The notes: generated by a model not told the origin, from the sequence alone. A stretch of 64,000 bases of DNA from Theocolax elegans (GCA_026168455.1 CM047425.1:22026648-22090647); one strand, 5' to 3'; shown: positions 32,400 through 44,342, numbered from the stretch's first letter. Program-made: numbers and translations.

Positions 32400-33170
32400 A
32401 ATGTAATAATAAATCGTTACACCGCGATTTAATCGAACCGATATTTCGAAGATCGATAATCGATAACTCTCTAAATATTAATCTGATCAATTCGCGGTAT
32501 TACACTTTTGTAACGTTTGATTAGAGACATACAAAAATTCCTTATACTGCGAATTGATCCAATCGATATTTAGTGATCGATAATCGATATCTTTACAAAT
32601 AATTATAACTTTGCTTCAATTCGTATGTCGCTGTATAAAGTGTTCAAATTGTAAGATAAAACCTATATAAGGTGATTGAGTAAAATCAATATATCGATAA
32701 TCGATAATCGATAACTCTTTGAATATTAATTTGATTAATTCGCGGTATTACCCTTTTTTAAAGATTTACCAGAGACGAACAAAAAACTCTTATACCGCGA
32801 ATTGATCCGATTGGTATTTATTGTTTAATCACGTTAATTAAAAATTAAAAGTATTAGGAGAGCAGAAAAATGTAGAGGTAAAGAGTTATATTAATTTCGT
32901 GAATATCATCTTTACCTCGGTGCGATATTACGTTTGTATAGTAATGATAGAGACAAACGAAAAACGTCTATACCGCGAAAAAATAGCTATGTCGCGAATT
33001 GATCGAATCGATACCTCGTGATCGATAATCGATAAGTCTCTAAATATTAATCTGATCAATTCGCGATATTACACTTTTGTAACGTTTGATTAGAGACGAA
33101 CAAAATATCCTTATCCCGCGAATTGTTATAACCATTATTGAGAAAGTTATCGATTATCAATCGTCAATTT
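32400..33170. repeat. Array of ATCGATAATCGAT-linked palindromic units
   Basis: Three diverged units, starting near 32440, 32690 and 33010, each contain ATCGATAATCGATAA, then GATCAATTCGCGGTATTAC, a roughly 50-base spacer, and the inverted arm TATACCGCGAATTGATC. Each unit could fold into a hairpin with 15-18 base arms. Partial units occur at 32410 and 32960. No coding content. Confidence 0.7.
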
Positions 33171-33331
33171 TCGGTCCAATCAATTCGTGTTAGATACTGT
33201 AGCGTCACTCGCATCAGAAGAATGACAGTATATTTTCAAATTCGTGTAAAATTGTCGAATTTATGCATTTTTTCCATCACTGCGCATTAAACCCCACCAC
33301 TATTTTACCCTTCTTTGTGGCCTGGTGGCAC

Positions 33332-33367
33332 TATAAAAAGGTGACATTTCCGTCGAAATTTATCAGT
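33332..33367 (+). promoter_or_regulatory. TATA box and TCAGT initiator with canonical spacing
   Basis: TATAAAAAG starts at 33332 and ATCAGTGT places the initiator A at 33365, 33 bases downstream. Both match arthropod core promoter consensus. The leader to the ATG at 33429 would be 64 bases. Confidence 0.55.
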
Positions 33368-33428
33368 GTTTCGAGTTCTGCTTCCTCTTTTGTGTGTGAC
33401 AAGGTGAAAATAGTGTGTCTATCTCGAT

Positions 33429-33869
33429 ATGGAGAAGTTGATATTGTTGAGAATCGTTCATGTAATATTGAGTGTAGCGATTGAACGTGAACCAGTAGTC
33501 AAGCTATTTTGCACTGACAAGTGGCAGAAAAATTTGAAATACTGCACAATCAACGAATTGTTCAGTAAATTAAAGTATATTATTTCGTATTGTAGTACTC
33601 GTACACCCGTAATACCTCGTTATCGTATCAATATTTTCGTTAGTATATGGCACATAGTTAGTCCACAATTGATATCTTGTTCGCTTTCGAAATCGAGAGC
33701 CTACCCTCACTCTAAAAAATCCTACTTCTGGTATTCTGTCTTCATCAGCCAAATTTTGTACTTCAAATTACTGACAAATCTTCTCGCCACAATTTATGTA
33801 GTACATATGATGGAGCTAATCCAATTTGATAAACTCCAACGGTTAAATTCTCTAAATACGATATTGTGA
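33429..33869 (+). CDS. Unknown 146-residue ORF behind a good promoter
   Basis: The open frame starts MEKLILLRIVHVILSVAIER, which looks like a signal peptide or membrane anchor. It is followed by a mixed segment with five Cys and then Tyr/Phe/Ile-rich sequence (YFWYSVFISQILYFKLLTNL) that could form a membrane helix. I recognise no family. The frame could be a first exon; no strong donor was pinned down. The case for a real gene rests mainly on the promoter at 33332-33367; the second half may not be coding. Confidence 0.35.
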   Translation: MEKLILLRIVHVILSVAIEREPVVKLFCTDKWQKNLKYCTINELFSKLKYIISYCSTRTPVIPRYRINIFVSIWHIVSPQLISCSLSKSRAYPHSKKSYFWYSVFISQILYFKLLTNLLATIYVVHMMELIQFDKLQRLNSLNTIL

Positions 33870-34556
33870 GAGAGGGGAAATCATTCAATTGTTCAGCATA
33901 TAATCTAATCCACCTGTATATATATTTAATTAGTCAATTGATAATACACAGATTTATCCCCGGTCGTAGATAATCGAATGTACGTATATATCTGTATATA
34001 TATATATATATTATTCAAGAATTTATTTATTCTGGACTTGAAAGTCTAAATCGTAAGTTTTCTTTATATATTACCTTGACCATCCAGATTTTATCTGAAA
34101 AAGTACTGCGAAAGAGTGCTTTAAGGCGTAAGCTCTGTCATACAGCAGATAACACAGTAAAACTACCCCTAACGAGTTTTCGCTTGAAATCCATACTCAG
34201 CAGAGCATTTTACAGAAAATTAGTCGTGGAATAATGGGGTACATCTAAAATCTTTGAATTGACGTTTTTAAGTGATTCAAGTTTTTCAAGCTTTAGTTTT
34301 GCATATACCTTTCCATATTACTTAACAATTCAAGAGTATTTACTTACTTGTAATCTTACTTTTCTCTCGGTCGAATCCAGCATCACGGCGAGGACGTGGT
34401 AGAGAAAGATCCCATTATTTTACTTTTTTTCCTTTTTTAACATTTTTGTATTTCTTTTCATATTTTTAACAATTTTGTATTTGACTTTATATTTTTTTCA
34501 TTTAATTTTTTTTAACTTTTATATTTTATAATTTTTTTTACGAGTTTGATTACAAA
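33870..34556. other. Gene-free stretch left of the LTR element
   Basis: AT-rich, with a TA microsatellite at 33990-34010 and a poly-T rich block at 34420-34540. No gene seen. Confidence 0.4.
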
Positions 34557-35152
34557 TGTTAAATCTCGTTTGACAATTAATCAAACGAAATTTATTTAAC
34601 AAATATTTTATTTGTTTAGTGGACCTGTTCTCGCGTCTCATACGAGAAGAACATAGATCCACGCAGATAGGCTGATAGTTCCTTTTATTTTTATTATAAG
34701 ATATATTTATAATATTATTTATTTAATTATTACTTAAATTCTTACCTTTTAAATCTTTGTAGAACGAGTTGTCAAACGTGATTTATTTTTTTATAGATAA
34801 TAAAAATCGATACAGATAGGTAATAAGAAAAACAGTAATTTAATTATTTGATTGATTTGTGTAAATATAAGTTTAATTTTAATTAAACTGATGAATATTA
34901 TTAAAACGATAATTCTATTGGTTGACAGTATGCGACCGGCCTTAACGGGCTCCAGAACGAGAGTATCGCCAGCCTTGCGGGGGAGGGTAACGGTAAATTC
35001 CTTGCCTCCTCCGCCAAGCTGCAAGTGCAGCCACAGCAGTTTTCGGGCTTCAAGGCCGTTTGGATACACTGTTCATTGAGTGTCGAATGCTTTAATTTAA
35101 TGATTTGATTTGATTTCCGATTGTATTATAATAAAACGTTCGTCACTCAACA
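34557..35152 (-). repeat. 3' LTR of the minus-strand element
   Basis: Near-identical to 38348-38939 apart from scattered substitutions and one block: here AGAGTATCGCCAGCC at 34970, there an extra 20-odd bases with TGGCGTGGCTTGGTGACGCC, a short inverted repeat. This copy also has an additional stretch near 35019-35045 (GCAAGTGCAGCCACAGCAGT). Confidence 0.85.
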
Positions 35153-35609
35153 TCCTCCCCCTCTTAGAACACTGCCGTCCCCGGCAGTTAGCGGTAACCT
35201 ATTAATTAATCTAGGGTCTGACTAGGGGTCCTGGGTCCAATAAGTATAAAATTAATTGATACATATTATATTTCAATTGTATTTATATAAGTACAACTTG
35301 AAGGTTGTTTACAATATTTACATATAATTAATAATTTTGGTCCATTAATTTTCCTTTTGTTTTTGCGTGTAGTACGCTTTGGTCCTGATTTTGATATCTT
35401 GCATCAAGGATGCTAGTGATGTTGATTCCCACTCATCGAGATCTTCAGAACTGCTCGAATTCAAGTTTTGAACTTTACTATTATATTGAAACTTGTGTAT
35501 ATTACAGTCGGTTGTGTGAGAAATCCAGTCGATTCCCTGTATGGACCTACCGCAGAAATAATGGAGGTAATAATCGAAAAGTTTATCTTGTACCTTTGTT
35601 GTATATCTT

Positions 35610-35651
<42 letters not shown>

Positions 35652-36341
35652 TTATTTATAATTTATATTATTACAAAAATTTTTTTTATTATTTTTAAGT
35701 ATTACATTTATTTGTTTATTTAGAACTCCATGAGATATATAACTAATAACTATTATCAATAACTGAAGTTTGATTACAGTTGTCGAGAAGAAGTACTTGA
35801 ATATAATGCTTCCTCGCCAGCTCGTCATACAATTCAATTTGAGAACAATAAATATTTTCTATTAAAGGAAATTTGAAAATCTAGGAAGCTTTAATTATTT
35901 ACCATGGGGTATTATTATTTTATAAAAGGAAATTCATTCCTGGACATTTAAATAGAATTGAGGTAAGCATAACTAACCTAATTAGAAATACATACAGTAT
36001 CTATATCTATATATAGTATCTATATCTATATATATAGGTATCAGGTTTTTTGGCGTTAACTGGGATTATATGGTTTTTTTCCTGAATATAAAAATTTGTA
36101 TTTATTAACTGACTGGCGTTGAAACTTTTAAGCCTGGGTTTATTTAATTTGACCTTTATTAAGACTAGAAAAAAAAATGTCAAAGTTTAGAGAACGAGTC
36201 AGGATTTTACCGACTTGAGCATCTGGCTATTTTAGTATTTAATGATTTGGGTGTTATGATTATAGATTAAGAATTTAAAAACCAGAAATAATTTGAGTAA
36301 AGTATTACTTATTGATTAACCAATTTCAATAACTAATGTAG

Positions 36342-37380
36342 TGTGACGTGGTATTCGCGTACCCGATTAAATTAATTAATTTATATAACTAATATTAACC
36401 GTTGGGCCGCGTTGCCCAATACCGCGCACACAAGTAATTTATTTTCCGAACTGCGGGCTGTCGCCAGGAACGCGAGTTCGCTGGGACGTACGGTATGGAG
36501 GATTCGGGCGATCCTCCTTGCCTCGACACGATTTATAAAAATTAATAATTGTCGGCGGGAGCGGGGAGAAATAGCAAAACTCAATTGATTAAAATAAAAT
36601 AAAAGAAATATTTATTTTAATTAAATAATTAAACAAAAGGCCATCCAGGCCGTGTGCCGCGACAAAGGTTGTTTCGCGCGGACGGAAGTATCGGGAGTCA
36701 ACCGGATCGAGATCCTCGCCTGCGGTTGACTTTGCCCCGATCTCCGCTATTCGGGTACCGGCGTACCCGAATACACTCCCGAGGTCTCACACACACATAC
36801 ACTCGGGGAAGTGGGGGAACGCCCGGTAATGTAATCAAAACTTACCGGGATGCGCCCCGTGGATGGCCCAGCCGATTCGTGTCCCTGTGTCCTCCTGGAC
36901 AACGGAGGACCGACGTCGGCTGCGGTGGTGGAAGGCGGCCATGTGCCGCGGCGAGTGCCTCGCGAACCGCGTCCGCACTCACTCACTGACTTCCCGTCCT
37001 TATCACACACCAGGTCACTCGCGGTACACCTCGCGAGGACGATCTGGGTAACCGATGGCTTTATTTACGCCTCACGCGCCTTATTAGCCAAAAACACTAT
37101 CTCGATCGGTACCGGATAAGTTTGTCCGCCTCGAGCGGCGGATCGGGACGTACTAAATAGGCAATTGCCTAATTTCCGAAAAAGGGACGAGAGTGGGAAA
37201 CACACACACACTCTCGTGCTCTCATCCCTACGTACTATTCCGCGCGTAATTGTACATTTGTACAAAAACAAACAAGTGTCGTTGGTTGGCCTTGACATAC
37301 GAAAGGCTCCGATGACTTACAATTCGCGAATTTAAATATTCTATTCGTCGTGAATAGATTGTGTGACGATTTCCGTCACA
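36342..37380. mobile_element. Second solo LTR, 1039 bp, TSD GTAG
   Basis: TGTGACGTGGTATTCG… to …TTTCCGTCACA with inverted ends TGTGACG/CGTCACA, flanked by perfect GTAG duplications (36338-36341 and 37381-37384). It lies inside the LTR retrotransposon 34557-38939, so it inserted later. The GC-rich interior produces several long spurious ORFs on both strands at 36654-37119. End structure and 4-bp duplication match the solo LTR at 8736-9748, but the interiors differ. Confidence 0.85.
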
Positions 37381-38347
37381 GTAGATATAAATTAATTAAA
37401 TAGTTTGTTTTGAAACTTGATATTGAATGTTAAGGACCAACCTTGAATTTCTGAGTTAATTATTATTAACTTTTAACTTTCAAAAAATATTTATATATTT
37501 AATTTTTAATGTAATTAGACTATTTTAATTTGATTATAAGAAGTATAATTTAGGTTTAAATTAATTGTTATTTGCTAGGTATAAACTTACGTACCAGAAA
37601 CAAAAAACTTGGCTGGCCACGATGGGGTCTGTTCGACTTTTAGAACACATTCAGCAATTAATAAACATATTCATAAATATTATATATGTTTATTATATAT
37701 TATATTATATAATATTAACAAACATTGGATTAGAAAAGACTTTTAATCTATGTTTTTCTGGAAAGAACTTGGCTGGCGCAAAAAGGCTGCCTGGCCTTTA
37801 TGACAAAGGGAATTTTTGCTTACTTACAAGCAAAAATATTCTCAATTATAATTATCATGCATATACAGAGATATATCCATACACATACATGTACATATAT
37901 ATACATACATATATATATCTGCTTCTATGCACTTGATCACTTATACAAAAAGCTTATACTGTTATCAATTTTAAAGATATGAAAATAGACGTATATAAAT
38001 TAATAAAATTTATACGTAAATAAACGTATATAAATTAAACATAAATTTATAATAATAAAGTATATAAATCAGGCGTAGTTACGTATTCGCAAAAAAATGT
38101 GCGCTTAAAAAGTTAATCTGATATGGTTTAACATATCACTTCCTTAATAAATTGCTGCTTGTTCCATGTGAAAGTATAATCTTTTTAATTATATCTATTT
38201 AATTATATTTAATTAAACGTTATAGTTTTATACCTTTTTATATGTGTATATGTGCTTATATATTTATACATTAAATAAATAAAAAAATTACCAATGTTAT
38301 ATCAACCTAGCTGCATGGATCGAGAACAGAACCACGCTCTGCTACCA

Positions 38348-38939
38348 TGTTAAATCTTGTTTGACAATTAATCAAACGGAATTTATTTTACAAATATTTT
38401 ATTTGTTTAGTGGACCTGTTCTCGCGTCTCGTACGAGAAGAACGTAGATCCACGCAGATAGGCCGATAGTTCATTTTATTTTTATTATAAGATATATTTA
38501 TAATATTATTTATTTAATTATTACTTAAATTCTTATCTTTTAAATTTTTGTAGAACGAGTTGTCAAACGTGATTTATTTTTTTATAGATAATAAAAATCG
38601 ATACAGATAGATAATAAGAAAAACAGTAATTTAATTATTTGATTGATTTGTGTAAATATAAGTTTAATTTTAATTAAACTGATGAATATTATTAAAACGA
38701 TAATTCTATTGGTTGACAGTATGCGACCGGCCTTAACGGGCTCCAGAACGAGAGTGAACCCTGGCGTGGCTTGGTGACGCCACGCCAGCCTTGCGGGGGA
38801 GGGTAACGGTAAATTCCTTGCCTCCTCCGCCAAGCTTCAAGACCGTTTGGATACACTGTTCGTTGGGTGTCGAATGCTTTAATTTAATGATTTGATTTGA
38901 TTTCCGATTGTATTATAATAAAACGTTTGTCACTCAACA
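38348..38939 (-). repeat. 5' LTR of the minus-strand element
   Basis: Partner of 34557-35152 (see the element entry). The primer binding site lies immediately to its left on the plus map. Confidence 0.85.
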
Positions 38940-39659
38940 ATAAATATTAATTTTATCTGTCAGATTTTGAGATTTATTAAATTAATCTCAATGGAAAATT
39001 ATAAAGGTAACCATTTTTAATGTAAACTAATGGTACACTTGATTTTATTATGTTTATAGCTTATAAATATTACATATGATTTATCAGGTAAGATTCTAAA
39101 TAACGATATTATAATCATTAGCAGAAGATTTATTTTCTACTAATATTGAGAGACCACTTTCAAGTAATAATAACCTTGATAATTATTATTGTTCTTTAAA
39201 TTAATATATTTTTTTAAATTTATGTTTTGCATATTTTTTGTTTCTGTTTTATTGTTTGTCGCTTTCTGATTCTAATGCTAAAATATTGTCGCTAGAATTT
39301 TGCACTTTACAAGGTGTCTAGCAAATCTTAAAAACTATATAACGTGGATATTATATGTGAGCATGTGCCACCAGTCCGGCTTGAATTTTTGCATTGTCGG
39401 TAATGCCCTATAATAGCAATTTACCCACTACTATTACTTTCAATCAAAATAAATAAATAATACTTTGTCGAATTTAAATGGGTAGTAAATGGGTATGTTC
39501 ATCTTCACTAAAAGGCCTAGTAAAAGTAGTATTCTGTTCTGCATATGGTAAATTATTAAATTCTCTGGATATTTGAAATTCATAAAGTCAAAGTTGAAGT
39601 TCAGATAAATTTGCTGAAAATATTATTTTTTTCTTAAAAGGTTACATTCATTTATTAAA
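38940..39659. other. Gene-free AT-rich stretch
   Basis: No ORF, repeat family or RNA gene that I can support. It may contain decayed upstream parts of the transposase read from the other side, but I cannot trace them. Confidence 0.35.
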
Positions 39660-39945
39660 TTATGAAGATAATTCTTTCTTACTTAATGAACTAAACTTTT
39701 CCTTACATATAAATTCAATAATATCTGCATCTGATTGCATTCTAGGAAAATAGTCATTATAAATTGCACAAGCAATTTTAAAGTCGTCCATAAGGTGAGG
39801 TATGCTTTGATTTTTCCAGGCTTTGTCATAATATCGAAATCTGCTTTGTAAAATTCCATTTACTACTTCGATTATATATCGAATTTTAGTGTCGAGACGC
39901 ATTAGCTTGATTAGTAGGCAGCTGCTTTTCATTTTTCTCTATAAA
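39660..39945 (-). pseudogene. DDE transposase C-terminal fragment (Harbinger/ISL2EU-like)
   Basis: Minus strand. The frame reads TKIRYIIEVVNG, then RFRYYDKAW, then SIPHLMDDFKIACAIYNDYF. The Glu in YIIEVVNG fits the third acidic residue of DDE_Tnp_4-type transposases, which is followed by a similar N-G-x-x-K/Q context. Just upstream, another frame gives KQLPTNQANASRH, the block that normally precedes this motif, so a frameshift lies near 39905. The catalytic Asp residues and the rest of the N-terminus are missing. It belongs to the PIF/Harbinger or ISL2EU branch by texture; I cannot choose between them. Confidence 0.6.
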
Positions 39946-40840
39946 AGAGGGCATTTCGACGCCTCGTACGAAGAAAAGTATCCGTTAGAATGGAGCAGAA
40001 TTATAGCTGAATTAAAATTTAGAAGAAATTTTAACAAAAATTGGACTCAAATTTAATTGATTATTTAAACTAAATTTCTTCATATTCTTCATTCGGCCAT
40101 AACTTTGCTCCATTCTAACGAATTTGAGCGTATTTTTAAATTATATCTATTTTATCTCAGCTTTTTACTAAACTATGGTTTAAGTATTAATATTTGATAG
40201 TTTAGAAGTTACAAGTATTTAAAGTGAAGCGTTCTTTTTTGTAAATTCAGCTGATCAAGTTTTTTCGTTTTTATTTACCTCATTACTTACAAGCATAAAC
40301 CAACTGCAATGTAATAAATATATGTCTCATAAAACATAACTATTTATATATAGTTATTACATATAAATTACAGATCTAGTTTGAATTAGAATTATGAATT
40401 TCTTTTGCTCCATTCATTATAGTTAAATGTAGAAGACTGATAATATCAAATAGAATTTGCAAATAGAGTTGATATCTGTCATTTTATGTTGGTATGAAAT
40501 CTTTAATCAATTATTAACAGAAATTAATTCAGATATATTTTGTAATAATTCTATGTTAAATGAACCTATTATATTTTACATAAATAAATTTTATTATTAT
40601 ATAAAAACTTTTAGTGAAACTAAAAAACTAGAAATATTAGTCATGAATTGATTATGTATTAGAAACATATATATATATAATTAATTAATAACTACATATT
40701 ATTAGCAGTCCAAAATCAGACTATGCTCATATTATTAACTGCTCCATTCAGGTATTAAAAGCTTATTTCGGTTAATTGCACTTGTTTGACTGTTATATAT
40801 AAACCATTATTTGTATTAATTTTTTTCCGGTAGGGTATCA
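39946..40840. other. Gene-free stretch with diverged repeat arm
   Basis: 39960-40240 contains two inverted GGAGCAGAATTATAGCTG/ATAACTTTGCTCCATTC blocks related to the 25963-26490 family. 40240-40840 is AT-rich with nothing recognised. Confidence 0.4.
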
Positions 40841-40991
40841 GTACTAAATTAAATTGTATTAAATTGGTAGATATATCAAGAAGACTATTTCTTTTGTGTA
40901 TGTATGATATTATTTATTATTAGAGAAAATTAGAATTTTATCTCTTGTAACTTTACAGTTGTACGAATAATGGTATGTATTGAAAGTGTGT

Positions 40992-41669
40992 CTATCCCAC
41001 TACGCAACGTCCCTTATTTTGAGCCAAGAAGTCCCTCTGCAATATAAATAAATTAAAATTTTTAGTAAAATTGGCACGGATGACAAATTGTGATGTTCAT
41101 AAACTAAAAATACTTACACCACATTTGAGCAGTTGTCCAGGATTTTTCCAGAGAGATTTGCATTTGTTCGCGGCTTCGCCAAGGCACCGCTTAGCAGCTC
41201 CAACGAATATTTTGCCAAGTATTCTTATTACTATCGATAACTGCCAAATAAATTTTAAAAATTAAACAATTTATTGCATTATGTGAATTATTATAATGCT
41301 ATAACATAAAACCACCCATCATTCACAAAATTACTAATATTCTATAACAAAATTGGTAATACATATATAATGTACTTTTAAACCTTTGTAGTTGGTTTAA
41401 TTATTAATTTCTAATTTTGTAACCATATAATTACCCCAATTTTTAAAACGGTCGTTTAACATAAGTTTACAGCGATTATTATTTTACTAAATAATAAAAT
41501 TAAATAAAAAGATCATGGAAATAGGTTTTGATTAACATTGCAATACGACTAGCGGTTAGCATACCTGGCGTTGTTCAGTATCTTCTTCTTCCTCCTCCTC
41601 GGCTGCGACGTTAGTCATGGCCAAGGCGGCGACAATTGCGAAGAGAATCAAATAGCGGGATAGAGCCAT
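40992..41669 (-). CDS. Small secreted four-cysteine peptide gene, copy B (3 exons)
   Basis: Exons are 41669-41565 (35 codons), 41240-41118 (41 codons) and 41036-40992 (14 codons plus TAG), 90 residues. Splice sites, phases, signal peptide and all four cysteines are the same as in copy A. Differences seen: six rather than nine Glu codons after the signal peptide, and Gln for Lys in the segment KNPGxLLKCG. Other changes in exon 2 are synonymous (for example AAATGC for AAATGT). The preserved frame, splice sites and promoter, set against scattered changes in the introns and flanks, suggest selection on the protein. The duplicated block spans about 40845-41990 against 26545-27700. Function is not established; a defence or venom-type peptide is inferred from layout only. 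Confidence 0.72.
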
Positions 41670-41705
41670 TTCTGTGGACGTATCAAAGAATATTCAATCT
41701 TCAAC

Positions 41706-41742
41706 GAATGATACTCCGTTTTCAAATTCGCCCTACTTATAC
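41706..41742 (-). promoter_or_regulatory. TATA and initiator of peptide gene copy B
   Basis: The minus-strand TATAAG and TCATT elements are retained at the same spacing as upstream of copy A. The flank differs by single bases (CGCCCTACTTATA for CGCCATACTTATA). Confidence 0.55.
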
Positions 41743-42221
41743 TCGAGAATATTGTTTTTGTTGCGATTCTTTATCAGGCACGAGGAAAATCTTTTATTTA
41801 ACTTTCTTTCTCTGATGTTATAACGATTGAAACTGTTATAAGAAATAATAAAGATAATCTTAAGTTCGTAAATTGGCGTATTGGGTCTGTAGTTTGCGTC
41901 TCCTATTATTATAATTGTAAATTATTATTTAATTTTTTCCTCCACAAACTAACTCTGAATAATCGATAAAATTTTTGGTTATTCAACAAAATACAAAATT
42001 AACGCACTCTGCTTGTTTTATGCATAATTTTCCGGAAGACAAAATATCTTTATATATAAGTGTTGGAAGAGTTCAAAATTTTTATGCAAAAGTTACTGTT
42101 GAAAAGCATGCTATAGCTGATTATTACAATGTACGTATATATGAATTAGATTCTTTTCTGATAATCTAGGCTTGGAGGAGGGGTCAATTAGGCACCTGGA
42201 TAATGATATTTATAAACCAAA

Positions 42222-43890
42222 TAGTATATTACGATATAAGAAAGTTTGATTTTCTGCCGTGGTGACGTCATATAACGCACGACAGGATATCAAACTATCT
42301 GACCGTATGTCGTATACTATTTTTCTTATTCCGGACACCGAAAGTACGTTCAATAATTAATAATAACTAATAAAATAACCTAGAAGCCTATCACCCCATG
42401 TATTTACAGGTATATATAAATGTCTTTGCCTTTCGGTTAGGGCGCTCGGCACGACCTCTGCAGACAACGACGTAACGCGCTGCGTTCCATTACTATATTT
42501 TCCAATTTTGATTTTAAGGCTAGTAATTAGGGTTATTTCTTATGCCCGCCCGACTTTTGCAAAAACGAGGCGAAGCCGAGTTTTTGCTGGTCGGGACGGG
42601 CATAAAGTACACACGCAAATGTTTATTAGGTGCATACTAAAATGAAAAAAAATATAATCACACTTTTATACTTTTTATTTGAAACATATAAAAGCTATGA
42701 AAATTAGAATACATTTTATTATAGAAGTAACAAATATTTTTTTTAGTTTAATTGTAATGACATAAAATGTCTTATTGATTTTCTTTGTTGCATTTACAAG
42801 TAATTATATTAAAAGTGCAACCCAGGCGGAAATTTATTTTTCCAGAAAGAGCTAAGAAAAGCTAATAAATTTTATAATCAATTTATAATATGCAGATTTT
42901 GGACTCTATTAATAGTTAGTATGATTTTATAACTTTTATTAGCTCTTCTTAGCTTTTGCTAGATTTTATTAGCTTTTAGGTTTTTTTCAAAAGCAAAAGA
43001 AATGTGCGAGCTTAAAAAAGCTTATAACTACTAATAACTTTTTTAAATTATTGTATACAGTAAATAAGTATTTAGAATTTTTATGAATATTTAGCAATAG
43101 CAATCTTTTATTAATAACTTTTGTTTTTTTGCATACATCACGTAGAAACAGCTAAAAACAGTTAAATACAGGAAAATGCAATAGTTACTATTAGTGTCAT
43201 TTTGTCGTTTTTCACGATATTTTCGAAATACAAAAATCTAATAAAACCTAATAAAGCTTAGAAATATTTACGAAATCTTAAAAATAACTAATAAAATCTT
43301 GTAAACATTGCCAAATTTTTTAAACTATTACTGGAGTCCAAAATCCGCACTTTATAAAGTGTTATGAAAATCTAATAAAAGCTAATAACTTTTATTAAGT
43401 ATTTATAAACATTATACGCATATGATTATTTCCGCTAGGGAATTGAATGGTTAAATAGCATAATAGGTTGAATGCATGAACATGTGCGCGAAAAGTTCTC
43501 GGTCCTTTTTTGTTTTTGTTATTATCTTTTAAGCAGGCAATCGGAAAATTACCCAGCCAATCAGAGCGCGTGTATATCTGTAGCTTACCACAAAAGTGAC
43601 GCTTTCTGCTGGCTATGGTTGCTACGAAACTATGAACTTTCGGTGTGCGAGATAAGAAATAGTATATTACACACCTAGGGAGGTAAAGTATTGGTCAGCC
43701 CATAGCACATGTAAATTGACATCCGAGCCGAAGGCGAGGGTGGCAAACATGTACTATGGGGTGACCATTTTACCTCCCGTGGGATGTATACTATTTTTCA
43801 CCACCAGTAGGCCGAAAATAACACATTCCTTTTTCGGTGCCGGGAGGGAATGTGGTACTTTCGGTCTACGTGTGGTGAAAAATAGTTTTT
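42222..43890. mobile_element. Nested hairpin element bounded by AAATAGTATATTAC motifs
   Basis: Short palindromes AAATAGTATATTAC…GTATACTATTT occur at 42222-42325 and 43650-43795. The block ACTATTTTTCTTATTCCGGACACCGAAAGT at 42311-42351 is inverted at about 43630-43672. A strong hairpin, TATGCCCGCCCGAC…GTCGGGACGGGCATA, lies at 42541-42604 around AAAAACGAGGCGAAGCCGAG. A further hairpin, CTATTTTTCACCAC…GTGGTGAAAAATAG, is at 43789-43890. No ORF with protein-like content. Non-autonomous DNA transposon of unknown superfamily, possibly two nested ones. Confidence 0.55.
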
Positions 43891-44342
43891 TTTTATATTT
43901 GTCAAAACAGTATCATAATTTGAGAAATTTATATTTTTTCACTTAATGTAAATTAAGGATTAGGTGATTTAAAAAGGAAATAGATATCATAAAACCAAAT
44001 ATAAGCTTTTATTTCTTACTTTTGCTCATTTTAATAATGCTACCAAATTGTCAAAAAAAATTATTAAACTTAATGCGGTTAAATTTATATTGAAATGAGC
44101 TTTTTGGCCTTTTTTGGTTTTCTTAAAAAGGATAAATGTTTATAACTTCGGTGTACTACAAATTTTTTACCAAAATTTTAGTAAAAGTTACTGTAAGTAG
44201 AAAAAGCTCCCGTAATTATTGTATCGGATTTTTTATTTTTATTAGCACATATTCAGTTCTATGCATCTTAGCTGAATATAATTAATGTTAACAATTGTTT
44301 ATAAGAGTATACAAGTGTAATTAACTGAAATAAACTGAGTAC
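43891..44342. other. Gene-free AT-rich stretch
   Basis: No coding or repeat pattern that I can support. Confidence 0.35.

Larger units (their letters stand above)
34557..38939 (-). mobile_element. Non-autonomous LTR retrotransposon (minus strand), 4.4 kb
   Basis: Two LTRs of 596 bp (34557-35152) and 592 bp (38348-38939) in the same orientation are highly similar and begin/end TGTTAAATC…CACTCAACA as read on the plus strand. A primer binding site reading TGGTAGCAGAGC on the minus strand (38336-38347) abuts the right LTR and fits the 3' end of initiator methionine tRNA. A polypurine tract, AAGAGGGGGAGGA on minus (35153-35166), abuts the left LTR. These fix the orientation. Flanks ACAAA and ATAAA are a 4-of-5 match for a target duplication. 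The internal 3.2 kb has no gag or pol homology and hosts a solo LTR, so the element is TRIM/LARD-like and needed another element's proteins. Confidence 0.82.

Noticed and set aside
36654..37119. ORFs of 87-111 codons on both strands
   Set aside because: They lie in the GC-rich interior of a solo LTR with precise ends and target duplication, and both strands are open only because stops are rare at high GC.
37565..37936. 123-codon ORF inside the LTR element
   Set aside because: Runs against the element's orientation and ends in TA/CA microsatellite translation; no gag or pol motif.
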